From Marinimicrococcus sp033875255 (lineage in GTDB: Bacteria > Pseudomonadota > Alphaproteobacteria > Geminicoccales > Geminicoccaceae), in NCBI GenBank assembly GCA_033875255.1, contig JAWZSN010000004.1, positions 159,435-223,434 of the forward strand: DNA of 64,000 nt. The letters run 5' to 3'. The notes under the pieces are model-generated. The model was not told where the DNA came from. It did no database searches and saw nothing but the letters and a program-made list of their open reading frames with translations. This document shows positions 17,297 to 25,859 of the stretch, one piece after another (the first letter of the stretch is position 1; each line of letters starts with the position of its first letter). Position numbers and translations under genes: made by a program.

Positions 17297-18649
17297 ATGA
17301 CCATCGACGGACGCACGCTGATCGACTGGGGCTTCCGGCCCGGCCCGTTCTTCAAGGCAGCCCTTGCACGCGCCAACGACATGGCGGAAGCGGGCGCGTC
17401 GCCGGCCGAGATCCGCGCGGCGGTGGCGGCGATGGCGCCCAAGCGCTCGAAGCGCAAGCCCGGCGAAGCGCCGGGCCGCCCCGGCGTCGTGGGCGTGCCC
17501 TCGGCCGGGACAAGCGTGCCCCTCGAGGTCGTCGGGCAGCATGATCCGCGGACGCTGGCGCAGCTCGAACGCTGTGCCGCCTGGGGCTCGGTGGCCGGCG
17601 CCGCGATCTGCGCCGACGGCCATCTCGGCTATGCACAGCCGGTCGGCGGCGTGATCGCCTACGAGCGGCACGTCTCGGTCTCGGGTGTGGGCTTCGACAT
17701 TGGCTGCGGCAACATGGCCGTGCTGACCGACGTCAGCCTGGCCGATCTTGACCTGGCTGCACGCTCGCTTCTCGCCGACGATATCGCCCGCAATCTCAGC
17801 TTCGGCGTCGGACGCGCCAACAACGAACGCGTCGAGCATCCTCTCTTCGACGATGACGAGGCCTGGAAGGAGGGCGATGTCCTGTCGCTCAGGCAGATGG
17901 CGGCGGCGCAGCTCGGCACCATCGGCTCGGGCAACCACTATGTCGACATCTTCGCCGACGAGGCAGACCGGGTCTGGATCGGGGTGCATTTCGGCAGCCG
18001 CGGCCTCGGCCACAGGTCCGCCACGAAATATCTCAAGGAAGCCGGCGGCAAGGACGGGATCGACGTGCCGCCCACGGTGCTCGACGTCGCGAGCGAGATC
18101 GGGCGGCGCTACATCGCGGCGATGACGCTGGCCGGCCGCTACGCCTATGCCGGCCGCGAATGGGTGGTCGGCAAGGTGCTGGCGATGCTGGGCGCCAGGG
18201 CCGTGGACACGGTGCACAACCACCACAACTACGCCTGGCTGGAGGAGCATGACGGGCGCGATCTGTGGGTCGTGCGGAAAGGTGCAACACCCGCCTTCCC
18301 CGGCCAGCGCGGCTTCGTCGGCGGCTCGATGGGCGATGACGCGGTGATCCTCGAGGGCCTCGAGAGCGAGCGGAGCAAGGGTCTGTTGCGCTCCACCGTT
18401 CACGGCGCCGGGCGCCTCTTCGGCCGGCGCGAGGCGAAGAACCGCTTCACCCGCGCGCAGATGGAGGACTGGCTGCACCGCAAGAGCGTGATCCTGCGTG
18501 GCGCCGGGCTCGACGAGAGCCCGATGGCCTACCGGCGGCTTGACGACGTGCTGGCCGAGCACGAGGGCACGGTGCGGGTGCTGCATCGGCTGCGGCCGCT
18601 GGTCGTGGTGATGGCCGGCGAGGGCGAGGTCGACCCCTACAAGGATTGA
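17297..18649 (+). CDS. rtcB: RtcB family RNA ligase
   Basis: The protein has 450 residues and is a Mn2+/GTP-dependent ligase that joins 2',3'-cyclic phosphate and 5'-OH RNA ends. Metal and guanylate motifs are present: ADGHLGY, DIGCGN (metal Cys), GSGNHYVDI, HFGSRGLGH, VHNHHN and the guanylylated-His motif HGAGR (about residue 372). The 246-base upstream gap has a conspicuous AT-rich patch (about 17085-17120), a plausible promoter zone. No rtcA or RtcR regulator is adjacent, so it may act in constitutive or stress RNA repair. It converges on the glycerophosphodiesterase gene. Confidence 0.93.
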   Translation: MTIDGRTLIDWGFRPGPFFKAALARANDMAEAGASPAEIRAAVAAMAPKRSKRKPGEAPGRPGVVGVPSAGTSVPLEVVGQHDPRTLAQLERCAAWGSVAGAAICADGHLGYAQPVGGVIAYERHVSVSGVGFDIGCGNMAVLTDVSLADLDLAARSLLADDIARNLSFGVGRANNERVEHPLFDDDEAWKEGDVLSLRQMAAAQLGTIGSGNHYVDIFADEADRVWIGVHFGSRGLGHRSATKYLKEAGGKDGIDVPPTVLDVASEIGRRYIAAMTLAGRYAYAGREWVVGKVLAMLGARAVDTVHNHHNYAWLEEHDGRDLWVVRKGATPAFPGQRGFVGGSMGDDAVILEGLESERSKGLLRSTVHGAGRLFGRREAKNRFTRAQMEDWLHRKSVILRGAGLDESPMAYRRLDDVLAEHEGTVRVLHRLRPLVVVMAGEGEVDPYKD

Positions 18650-18665
18650 ACCGGCGCCCTCGCCT

Positions 18666-19880
18666 TCACTCGAGCCCCATGCAGTTGGCATAGTAGGTCA
18701 CGGTGCCGGGCCAGTCGGAGAAGACGCCGCGCACGCCCACCTCCCTGGCCAGCACGTCGAGCAGCGTCATGACGTCGCCGTCACCGTCGATGGCCGGGGC
18801 GATGGACTGGTAGTACCAGCCGCCGCCTCCGGCCATTGGGCCGGAGCGCTCGAGCGACCAGGCGATGATGTCGAGCCCGGCTGCCTTTGCGGCTCGGGCA
18901 TAGGCCGAGGGCACGATCCGCTGCTGTTCGTCGAGGGCGACCAGCATGTAGAGTGGCGGCGCGATGATCCGCACCCCCTCCTCCGCCAGCTCCCTCATGC
19001 CGCGCTCTAGGCTCGCCGGATCGCCGGCCTCGCGGCCCTCGAGAAAGACGGCCTGCGCGCCGAACGCCGGCGCCTCGCGGATCCAGTAGCGGACATCCTC
19101 GAGATCGAAGGACTGGGGGAAGACGTCCTGCGGCGGCACGCCGGCCGCCTTGTACTCCTCGATGAGCTGCCGGGCGTAGTCCTGCTGGCTGTAGTCGCCT
19201 TGAAACGGCATCACCACCTCGGGCGCCTTGAGCTCCGGGGTCATCTTCACGCCCAGGCTCTTGAAGAGCTCGATGCTCTCGGCATGGGTCATCAGCGTGC
19301 CGCGCGAGGCATGGAGGTCGGTGCGCCAGGCGGCGGTGCCGCGCATATACTCCCCGACACTCGCGGCCTGCGGGTTCGAGCCATCCATCTTGCCCTGGAG
19401 CCTGCGAAACTCGGCCAGGGTGAAGTCGCTGGTGCAGCAGCGTGCGGACGCCTCGCGCCCGCTGCCCGGATCCGCCGGCGTGAAGGGCTCGCTGCATCTG
19501 GCGGCGAGCTCGGGCACCGCCAGCACGTCGGTGGTGGTGTGCAGGTCGCACTGGGAGTGTCGGCAGACCAGCTCGCGGTCCTGCGTGAAGGTGACGTCGC
19601 ATTCCAGCACCCCCGCCCCCATCCGCGCCGCTGCGAGATAGGCCTCGCGGGTATGCTCGGGGAACATGAGCGGGGCGCCGCGATGCCCGATCGAGAACGC
19701 GGTGGGCGCCAGCCTCTCCTCGGCGCATTGCTGGAGCGCGGCCTTGAGCGGGCCCGGATCCATGGCCTCGACCAGCCAGTAGGGCCGCGGGCCCACCTGG
19801 ACGTTCTGCACGGGCTCCGCCATGGCAGCCGCCGGAGCCGCAAGCGCGGCCACGAGTGCCATCACCAGGCGACCGTTCAT
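18666..19880 (-). CDS. glpQ: Glycerophosphodiester phosphodiesterase, secreted
   Basis: The protein has 404 residues with a signal peptide (MNGRLVMALVAALAAP...AMAEP). The GDPD TIM-barrel core is visible: IGHRGAPLMFPEHT (catalytic His-Arg), LECDVTFTQDRELVCRHS (acid pair and catalytic His) and a late WS-containing strand (IIAWSLERS). It hydrolyses glycerophosphodiesters to glycerol-3-phosphate and an alcohol. Compared with short GlpQ proteins it carries extra Cys-containing loops (SARCCTS), perhaps disulfides in the periplasm. I chose the start at 19880 because a strong ggggagg precedes it. It lies 47 bases downstream of otsA on the same strand. Confidence 0.87.
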   Translation of the reverse strand: MNGRLVMALVAALAAPAAAMAEPVQNVQVGPRPYWLVEAMDPGPLKAALQQCAEERLAPTAFSIGHRGAPLMFPEHTREAYLAAARMGAGVLECDVTFTQDRELVCRHSQCDLHTTTDVLAVPELAARCSEPFTPADPGSGREASARCCTSDFTLAEFRRLQGKMDGSNPQAASVGEYMRGTAAWRTDLHASRGTLMTHAESIELFKSLGVKMTPELKAPEVVMPFQGDYSQQDYARQLIEEYKAAGVPPQDVFPQSFDLEDVRYWIREAPAFGAQAVFLEGREAGDPASLERGMRELAEEGVRIIAPPLYMLVALDEQQRIVPSAYARAAKAAGLDIIAWSLERSGPMAGGGGWYYQSIAPAIDGDGDVMTLLDVLAREVGVRGVFSDWPGTVTYYANCMGLE

Positions 19881-19927
19881 CGGCCAACCTCCCCGGATGC
19901 GGGCCGGGCGTGAGCCGTCCGGCCGGG

Positions 19928-21343
19928 TCACTCCCCGCTCAGCAGCATCCGCACCAGCTTGCGGCGCCAGCCGGTGAGATCGTTGGCGCGCACCGCCTCC
20001 AGCATCGCCGCGTGACGGTCGCGCCGCTCCTCGACCGACATCACCAGCGCCTGGTGAAGCGCGCCGGCGACCGCCTGGGTGTCGTAGGGGTTGACGATCA
20101 AGGCGCCTTTCATATGCCCGGCCGCGCCGGCGAAGCGCGAGAGCACCAGCACGCCGGGATCCTCCTGGATCTGGGCCGCCACGAACTCCTCGGCCACGAG
20201 GTTCAGCCCGTCACGCAGCGGCGTCACGAAACCGATCCGGCTCATGCGGTAGAAGCCCGCCAGAACGCGCCGCGTATAGGCCCGGTTGATATAGCGGATC
20301 GGCATCCAGTCGGTATCGGCGAAGCGGCCGTTGATATGACCGGACAGCCGCTCCACGTCGCGGCGAAGATCGTGGTACTCGGGCACATCCTCGCGGCTGG
20401 GCGCGGAGATCTGCATGAGCACGACGCGGCCGCGATGTTCCTCGTAGGACCGCAACAGCTCCTCGAAGGCGCGCAGCCGCTCGGGGATGCCCTTGGTGTA
20501 GTCGAGCCGATCGACGCCGAAGACCAGCTTGCGGCCGCGCAGCGTCAGCTGGAGACGCTCGGTCTGCCGCTGGGCGTCGGCGGAGGCAGCGAGCGTGGCC
20601 ATCTCCTCGTGATCCACGCCGATCGGGCAGGCCACCGCCCGCAGGCTGCGCCCGTCGATCCGGACGCGACCATCAGGTTGCACCTCTCCTTCGAGCTCCC
20701 GGGTCACATAGTCCCAGAACTGGAGAAGGTCGACCTCGGTCTGGAAGCCCACGAGGTCGTAGGCGCACAGATCGGTGGCGAGCTGGCGGTGCCAGGGCAT
20801 GGTCACGAAGATCTGCTGGGCCGGGAACGGGATGTGGAGGAAGAAGCCGATCCTGGCCTTTACGCCCCGCGCGCGCAGCTCGGCCGCCAGCGGGATCAGG
20901 TGGTAGTCGTGGACCCAGATCACGTCGCCTTCGCGCAGGAGCGGCACGAGCTGGTCGGCAAAGCGCTCGTTTACCCTGCGGTAGGTCTCGTACCACTCGC
21001 GCTCGAAGCTCGCGAGATCGATGCGGTAATGAAACAGCGGCCACAATGTGCGATTGGCAAACCCGGCATAGTAACCGGCATGGTCCTCCTCGCTCAGGTC
21101 GGTGAGCGCGTAGGTGATCTTGCCGCGGGTGGTCACCTGGGCCGCATCGCCGGGCTTCTCGGTGATGCGGCCGCTCCAGCCGAACCACAGGCCGCCCACC
21201 TCCTCCAGTGCCGCCTGGATGCCGACGGCGAGGCCGCCGGCAGATACGGCTCTTCTGCCGGTGATCTGGGTGACCCGGTTCGAGACGACGATCAGCCGGT
21301 TCGACAGCGTTCTTCCCTCCGCCTCTAGACGATCTCCTCCCAA
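19928..21343 (-). CDS. otsA: Alpha,alpha-trehalose-phosphate synthase (GT20)
   Basis: OtsA transfers glucose from UDP-glucose to glucose-6-phosphate. Family motifs are the N-terminal RLIVVSNRV, WVHDYHLIPLAAELR, GVDRLDYTKGIPERL and TPLRDGLNLVAEEFVA. The protein is about 471 residues from the TTG at 21343, which overlaps the GH15 gene by 19 bases. A CTG at 21307, just before SNRLIVV and 8 bases after a strong ggaggg, would give the family N-terminus, so initiation at CTG is a real possibility. It is the last gene of otsB-GH15-otsA. Confidence 0.93.
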   Translation of the reverse strand: MGGDRLEAEGRTLSNRLIVVSNRVTQITGRRAVSAGGLAVGIQAALEEVGGLWFGWSGRITEKPGDAAQVTTRGKITYALTDLSEEDHAGYYAGFANRTLWPLFHYRIDLASFEREWYETYRRVNERFADQLVPLLREGDVIWVHDYHLIPLAAELRARGVKARIGFFLHIPFPAQQIFVTMPWHRQLATDLCAYDLVGFQTEVDLLQFWDYVTRELEGEVQPDGRVRIDGRSLRAVACPIGVDHEEMATLAASADAQRQTERLQLTLRGRKLVFGVDRLDYTKGIPERLRAFEELLRSYEEHRGRVVLMQISAPSREDVPEYHDLRRDVERLSGHINGRFADTDWMPIRYINRAYTRRVLAGFYRMSRIGFVTPLRDGLNLVAEEFVAAQIQEDPGVLVLSRFAGAAGHMKGALIVNPYDTQAVAGALHQALVMSVEERRDRHAAMLEAVRANDLTGWRRKLVRMLLSGE

Positions 21344-23106
21344 CCACGGCTCAGCCGCATGGCGCAGTTGATGAGCCCGACATGGGAGTAGGTCTGGGGG
21401 AAATTGCCCCAGAGCTCGAAGCTCTCGCGATCGACATGCTCGGACATGAGGCCGAGCGGGTTGCGCTGCCGCAGCATCTCCTCGAAGTGGCGGCGCGCTT
21501 CCTCCACCCGCCCGATCGCCGCGAGCGCATCGATGTACCAGTAGGAGCAGACCACGAACGGGTGCGAGGGCGCGCCGAAGTCATCCTCGTCACGGTAGCG
21601 GAACACATAGGGTCCGTCGACGAGGCTCCGCTCGATCGCCTCCACCGTGGCGACGAAGCGCGGGTCGCGCGCCGGCAGGAATCCGACCTCGTGCATGAGC
21701 AGCAGGCTCGCATCCAGATCACTCCCCTCGAAGCTCGCAACGAAGCTGCCAAGCTCCTCGTTCCATGCCCGCTCGAGGATGGTGCGATGAATCAGTTGCG
21801 CCCGCTCGCGCCAGAACCCCGACCGCTCCTCCAGGCCGAGCTGGGCGGCGATCCGCGCCAGCCGGTCGCAGGCCGCCCAGCACATCAGGCTCGAATGGGT
21901 GTGCACCCGGGCCTTGCCGCGAAACTCCCAGATGCCGGCGTCGGGCACGTCGTGATAGCCGAATGCCTTCTCGCCCAGTCGCTCGAGCTCGAAGAAGGTG
22001 CTCTGCCCCGCCGGCTCGTCGAGCCGCTGATCGAAGAAGGCCTGGGTCGCCGCGAGGATCACGGAGCCATAGCCGTCGTGCTGGTCGTGCTCGTGGGCCT
22101 GGTTGCCGATCCTGACCGGCTGGTTGCCGCGATAGCCCGCAAGCGTCTCGACCTGCCATTCGTGGAGGGCCGCCTCGAGGCCGATTCCGTAGACCGGCTG
22201 GAGATAGCCGTCGCGGCTCTGCGCCACGATGTTGCGCAGATAGACCAGATAATCGGCCATGGTGTCGACATAGCCGAGCTTGTTGAGGGCGCGCACCACG
22301 AAGAACGAATCGCGCAGCCAGCAGTAGCGGTAGTCCCAGTTGCGCCCCTCGCCCTGCGCTTCCGGCAGCGAGGTGGTGGGAGCGGCGATGATCGCCCCAG
22401 TGTCCTCGTAGCTGCACAGCTTGAGCGTCACCGCCGAGCGGATTACCGCCTCCTGCCACTCGAAGGGCACGTGCAGCCGTCCGACCAGCATTCGCCAGTA
22501 GCCGATGGTCCGCTCGAGAAAGTCGCGGGCGGTGTGGGCCACCGGCCCGGTGAGGCTCTCGTCGGGCCCAAGGATGAAGCAGAGCTGGCGGTCGAGGCGG
22601 AAGAAGGTCTCGTCGCGCACGAAGGTGAGCGGCGCGTCGGTGGTCAGGCGGACCGCCTGGTGGTCGGCGGCATAGCGCAGATGATGGCTGCCGCGGGTCA
22701 CGGTGGGGCGGGTCCCGCCATGGTCGAACATCGGCCGCAAGCGCACGCGGATTCGCGGCCCCTCGCCGATGGGGCGCAGGATCCGCACCAGCATGGTGGG
22801 CTTGAACATCCGCCCGAAGAGCTCGAAGCGCGGCGCGAAATCGGTGATCTCGACGCCCTGCCCGCGCTCGTCGAGGAGCCGCGTGACGAGGACCGCCGAA
22901 TGGCGGAGATAGCGCTGCTCGCTGCGCACCGTGTCCTCGAGATCGATGGCGAAGAGGCCACGCTCGCTGTCATTGTCCAGGAGGTTGCAGAAGATCGGAT
23001 CGCCGTCGAAACGGGGAAAGCAGCTCCAGACGATCTTTCCGTCGCGGTCGACGATCGCGTTGATGTGGCAGTTTCCGATCAGGCCGGATTCGAGAGTGGC
23101 GGCCAT
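21325..23106 (-). CDS. Glycoside hydrolase family 15 protein (glucoamylase/trehalase-like)
   Basis: The protein has 593 residues. The N-terminus ESGLIGNCHINAIVDRDG, then WSCFPRFDGDPIF, the catalytic-domain NWDYRYCWLRDSFF (about residue 264) and the later SSLMCWAACDRLARIA identify the bacterial GH15 family. Members hydrolyse glucans or, in actinobacteria, trehalose. Placement between otsB and otsA suggests a role in trehalose turnover or glucan supply; this is inference. The ATG has a gggagg ribosome binding site. The stop lies inside the otsA 5' region. Confidence 0.9.
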   Translation of the reverse strand: MAATLESGLIGNCHINAIVDRDGKIVWSCFPRFDGDPIFCNLLDNDSERGLFAIDLEDTVRSEQRYLRHSAVLVTRLLDERGQGVEITDFAPRFELFGRMFKPTMLVRILRPIGEGPRIRVRLRPMFDHGGTRPTVTRGSHHLRYAADHQAVRLTTDAPLTFVRDETFFRLDRQLCFILGPDESLTGPVAHTARDFLERTIGYWRMLVGRLHVPFEWQEAVIRSAVTLKLCSYEDTGAIIAAPTTSLPEAQGEGRNWDYRYCWLRDSFFVVRALNKLGYVDTMADYLVYLRNIVAQSRDGYLQPVYGIGLEAALHEWQVETLAGYRGNQPVRIGNQAHEHDQHDGYGSVILAATQAFFDQRLDEPAGQSTFFELERLGEKAFGYHDVPDAGIWEFRGKARVHTHSSLMCWAACDRLARIAAQLGLEERSGFWRERAQLIHRTILERAWNEELGSFVASFEGSDLDASLLLMHEVGFLPARDPRFVATVEAIERSLVDGPYVFRYRDEDDFGAPSHPFVVCSYWYIDALAAIGRVEEARRHFEEMLRQRNPLGLMSEHVDRESFELWGNFPQTYSHVGLINCAMRLSRGWEEIV

Positions 23107-23133
23107 GTCCTCCCGCTCTTTTTTGGCGTGTGT

Positions 23134-23928
23134 TCAATCCAGGAGCGTGCGCAGCCAGGCGCGCAGCTCGTCGACATCGGCGAGACCGTGGCGGGCTTCG
23201 CTGGGCCGGCCGTCCCGGCCCACGCGGATGCTCGTGCCGCCTTGGGCATTGACCAGCGCGAAGCCGGCCTCGTCGGTGACGTCGTCGCCGGCGAAGACCG
23301 GGCTGCGGCCGGCAAAGGGCGGCTCCTTCAAAAGCTCGGCGATGGCGGTGCCCTTGTCGACGCCCTCGGGCATCAGCTCGACCACCATCTTGCCGCGCAG
23401 CAGCTTGAGGCCCGGCCCGCGCTGCAGCGCCCGCTCGGCCAGCGCCAGGACCGCGGCCTCGGCGTCGGGCGCCTGGCGGTAGTGGACCGCCAGGCTCACC
23501 TCCTTGTCCTCGACCAGCAGCCCGGGCGTGCCGGCCGCCAGCGCTGCCGCCTCGCCGCGCAGCGGGTCGAGCAGATCGACCCGCTCGTGGCGCTCCCGGC
23601 GCCCGTCGGCGAAGCGTCGCTCGAGGCCGTGCACGCCGGCCACGGTCAGCACCAAAGGCTCGAGGAAATGGTCGATGTCGGCGGACGGCCGCCCGGTGAC
23701 GATGGCAAGCGCTCCGTCCAGCCGCCCGGCCAGGCGGCCCAGCGCCTCGATCAGCTCGTCCGGGGCGTGGACGTCGCCGGGCCGCTCTGCCAAATGGACC
23801 AGGGTCCCGTCGAAATCGAGGAACAGCGCGAGCTGCGCCAGGTCCGGCAGGGACGGCGGCGGCGCCGCGCCGGTGGCGGGTGCGGGCGGAAGGCCAGCGG
23901 TCTCTTCAGCCGCGTGCATGTCGGTCAT
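23134..23928 (-). CDS. otsB: Trehalose-6-phosphate phosphatase
   Basis: The protein has 264 residues and is a HAD-superfamily phosphatase that converts trehalose-6-phosphate to trehalose. Motif I is FLDFDGTLV, motif II is the VTGR of AIVTGRPSAD, and motif IV is FAGDDVTDEAGF near the C-terminus; a KGTAI lysine motif is also present. About 35 Pro/Ala-rich residues precede the domain. The start at 23928 follows a purine-rich gcaagggg. It is the first gene of the trehalose cassette, 27 bases before GH15, and is divergent from ygfZ across 94 bases. Confidence 0.93.
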   Translation of the reverse strand: MTDMHAAEETAGLPPAPATGAAPPPSLPDLAQLALFLDFDGTLVHLAERPGDVHAPDELIEALGRLAGRLDGALAIVTGRPSADIDHFLEPLVLTVAGVHGLERRFADGRRERHERVDLLDPLRGEAAALAAGTPGLLVEDKEVSLAVHYRQAPDAEAAVLALAERALQRGPGLKLLRGKMVVELMPEGVDKGTAIAELLKEPPFAGRSPVFAGDDVTDEAGFALVNAQGGTSIRVGRDGRPSEARHGLADVDELRAWLRTLLD

Positions 23929-24022
23929 GCTTCCCCTTGCTGACGCCGTGGTACAGAACCATCTCGAGAGGCCGCCGGCTCCTCCGGCCGGCGCGAGACC
24001 CATAGATAGGCGAGGATCTGCC

Positions 24023-24904
24023 GTGACGGGAGTATCTTACAGCCGCCTCGAGAGCCGCGCTTTGCTGCGCCTGAGCGGGCCCGAGGCGCGCGGCTTTCTC
24101 CAGGGGCTGGTCACCAACGATCTGGACAGGCTGGGCCCGGACCGCAGCCTGCACGCGGCCCTGCTCTCGCCGCAGGGCAAGTTCCTCTTCGAGTTCGTCC
24201 TCTACGAGGACAGCGAGGCGGTCCTGCTGGAGGGCGAGGCGGGGCGCCGTGACGAGCTGCTGCGCCGGCTCATGCTCTACCGGCTGCGCGCGAAGGTGCA
24301 GATCGAGCCCGATCCGCGCGTGGTGCTGGGGGTGCCGGGTCGACAGGGCCTGGAGCGCCTGGCCCTGCCCGCCGAGGCGGGTGCCTGCCGGCGCGACGGG
24401 GAGGCCCTGTTGTCCACCGACCCGCGGCTGGCGGAGCTGGGCGCCCGGGTGATCCTCGCCGAGCACGATGTGGCGGAGTTCGTGGCGGCCAAGGGGCTCG
24501 AGGCGGATGCCGACGCCTGGGAGCTGCATCGCCTCGCGCTGGGTGTGCCGGACGGCTCGCGCGACCTGGTCGTCGACCGCTCCACCGCGCTCGAGGGCAA
24601 TATGGAGGCGCTCCTTGGCGTCGCCTTCGACAAAGGCTGCTTCGTCGGCCAGGAGGTGACGGCGCGCACCAAGCATCGCGGGCTGCTCAAGCGCCGGCTG
24701 GTGCCGGTCCGGGTAGAGGGTCCCCTGCCCGCGCCCGGAACCCAGGTGACGGCCGGCGAGCGCGACGCGGGCGAGGTCAGGAGCGGTCATGGCGATAGAG
24801 CCATCTGCCTGCTGCGGCTTGATTTTCTGGCGGTCGACGGGCCCACGCTCAAGGCTGGCGACAGCATCATCGTGCCCCAGCCGCCGGCTTGGATGGAAGC
24901 GTGA
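24023..24904 (+). CDS. ygfZ: YgfZ/GcvT-domain folate-binding protein
   Basis: The protein has 293 residues, related to the T-protein of glycine cleavage, and in bacteria supports Fe-S cluster assembly or repair with folate. The signature KGCFVGQEVTART (about residue 208) is decisive. The N-terminus SRLESRALLRLSGPEARGFLQGLVTNDL is also typical. The start is GTG at 24023, with gaggat 9 bases upstream. The C-terminus converges on meaB with a 13-base gap. Confidence 0.92.
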   Translation: MTGVSYSRLESRALLRLSGPEARGFLQGLVTNDLDRLGPDRSLHAALLSPQGKFLFEFVLYEDSEAVLLEGEAGRRDELLRRLMLYRLRAKVQIEPDPRVVLGVPGRQGLERLALPAEAGACRRDGEALLSTDPRLAELGARVILAEHDVAEFVAAKGLEADADAWELHRLALGVPDGSRDLVVDRSTALEGNMEALLGVAFDKGCFVGQEVTARTKHRGLLKRRLVPVRVEGPLPAPGTQVTAGERDAGEVRSGHGDRAICLLRLDFLAVDGPTLKAGDSIIVPQPPAWMEA

Positions 24905-24917
24905 GGAGGCACCGCGC

Positions 24918-25859
24918 CTAGCCGCTTTCGCTCAGGCGATCGAGAAGCCTCGCCAGTGCTCCGAACGGTGCTGCCTCCAGCGGCAGACTTTCCAGATGCG
25001 GCAGGGCACGGGCGAGGCCCCGCCGCCCGACCTCCTCGCGCAGGGCCGCCACCAGCCATGCCCGACCCTGCGCGTGGCGGCGCTGCTGGGCCGGGTCCTG
25101 CTCGCGGAGGTGGAGCGCATGGCGGTCGAGGGTGGCTACCAGCTCCTCCATGCCCTGGCCGGTTTGGGAGGAGACCAGCAGCACCGGGAGGATCCAGCCG
25201 GCCTGCCGCCCGCCCGCCTGGCGCAGCGCCATGCGCAGCTCGCGCGCGGTGCGTCCGGCGAGATCGCCCAGATCGGCCTTGGTGACGATCGCCACGTCGG
25301 GAATCTCGACGATGCCGGCCTTCATGAACTGCAGCGCGTCGCCCGAGGCCGGCTGGACCGCCAGCACCACGCTGTCTGCCAGCTCCTCGATCTCGGTCTC
25401 TGATTGACCCACGCCCACCGTCTCGACCAGCACGATGTCGAAGAGGGCGCGCATCAGCACAGTCATGGGGGCGGCCAGCGCCGCCAGGCCGCCCAGCCGG
25501 TCGCGGGCCGCCAGCGACCGCAGGAACACGCCCCGGTCCTCGGGGTCCAGGGCGATTCGCGTGCGGTCGCCCAAAAGCGCCCCGCCCGAGCGCCGCGAGG
25601 AAGGATCGATGGCGATGATGCCGACCCGGCGGCCGCGGGCGCGCCAGGTCTGGACGAGGGCGGAAGTCAGGGTCGACTTGCCGACCCCGGGCGGCCCGGT
25701 AAGGCCGATCACCTGGCCCAGCGGCTCGGCCCAGGCCTCGTCCAGCAGGGCGAGCGTCGAGGGAGCCTGCGGGGCGGCCTCGAGGGCCGCCAGGGCGCGG
25801 GCCAGCGCCAGCTTGCCGCCGGCCCGCAATGCTTGGAGATGCGGCGCTGCCGCGGTCAA
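24918..25859 (-). CDS. meaB: Methylmalonyl-CoA mutase-associated GTPase MeaB/ArgK
   Basis: The protein has 313 residues and is a G3E-family GTPase. The P-loop is GPPGVGKSTL (about residue 52), Switch-type sequence is in IIAIDPSSRRSGGALLGDRTR, the Walker B-like segment is IVLVETVGVGQSE, and the base-recognition motif is TKAD. MeaB chaperones adenosylcobalamin-dependent methylmalonyl-CoA mutase. The start is TTG at 25859, overlapping the ppdK stop as TTGA, with ggagcggga just upstream. No mutase gene is nearby, so its client must be encoded elsewhere. Confidence 0.92.
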   Translation of the reverse strand: MTAAAPHLQALRAGGKLALARALAALEAAPQAPSTLALLDEAWAEPLGQVIGLTGPPGVGKSTLTSALVQTWRARGRRVGIIAIDPSSRRSGGALLGDRTRIALDPEDRGVFLRSLAARDRLGGLAALAAPMTVLMRALFDIVLVETVGVGQSETEIEELADSVVLAVQPASGDALQFMKAGIVEIPDVAIVTKADLGDLAGRTARELRMALRQAGGRQAGWILPVLLVSSQTGQGMEELVATLDRHALHLREQDPAQQRRHAQGRAWLVAALREEVGRRGLARALPHLESLPLEAAPFGALARLLDRLSESG

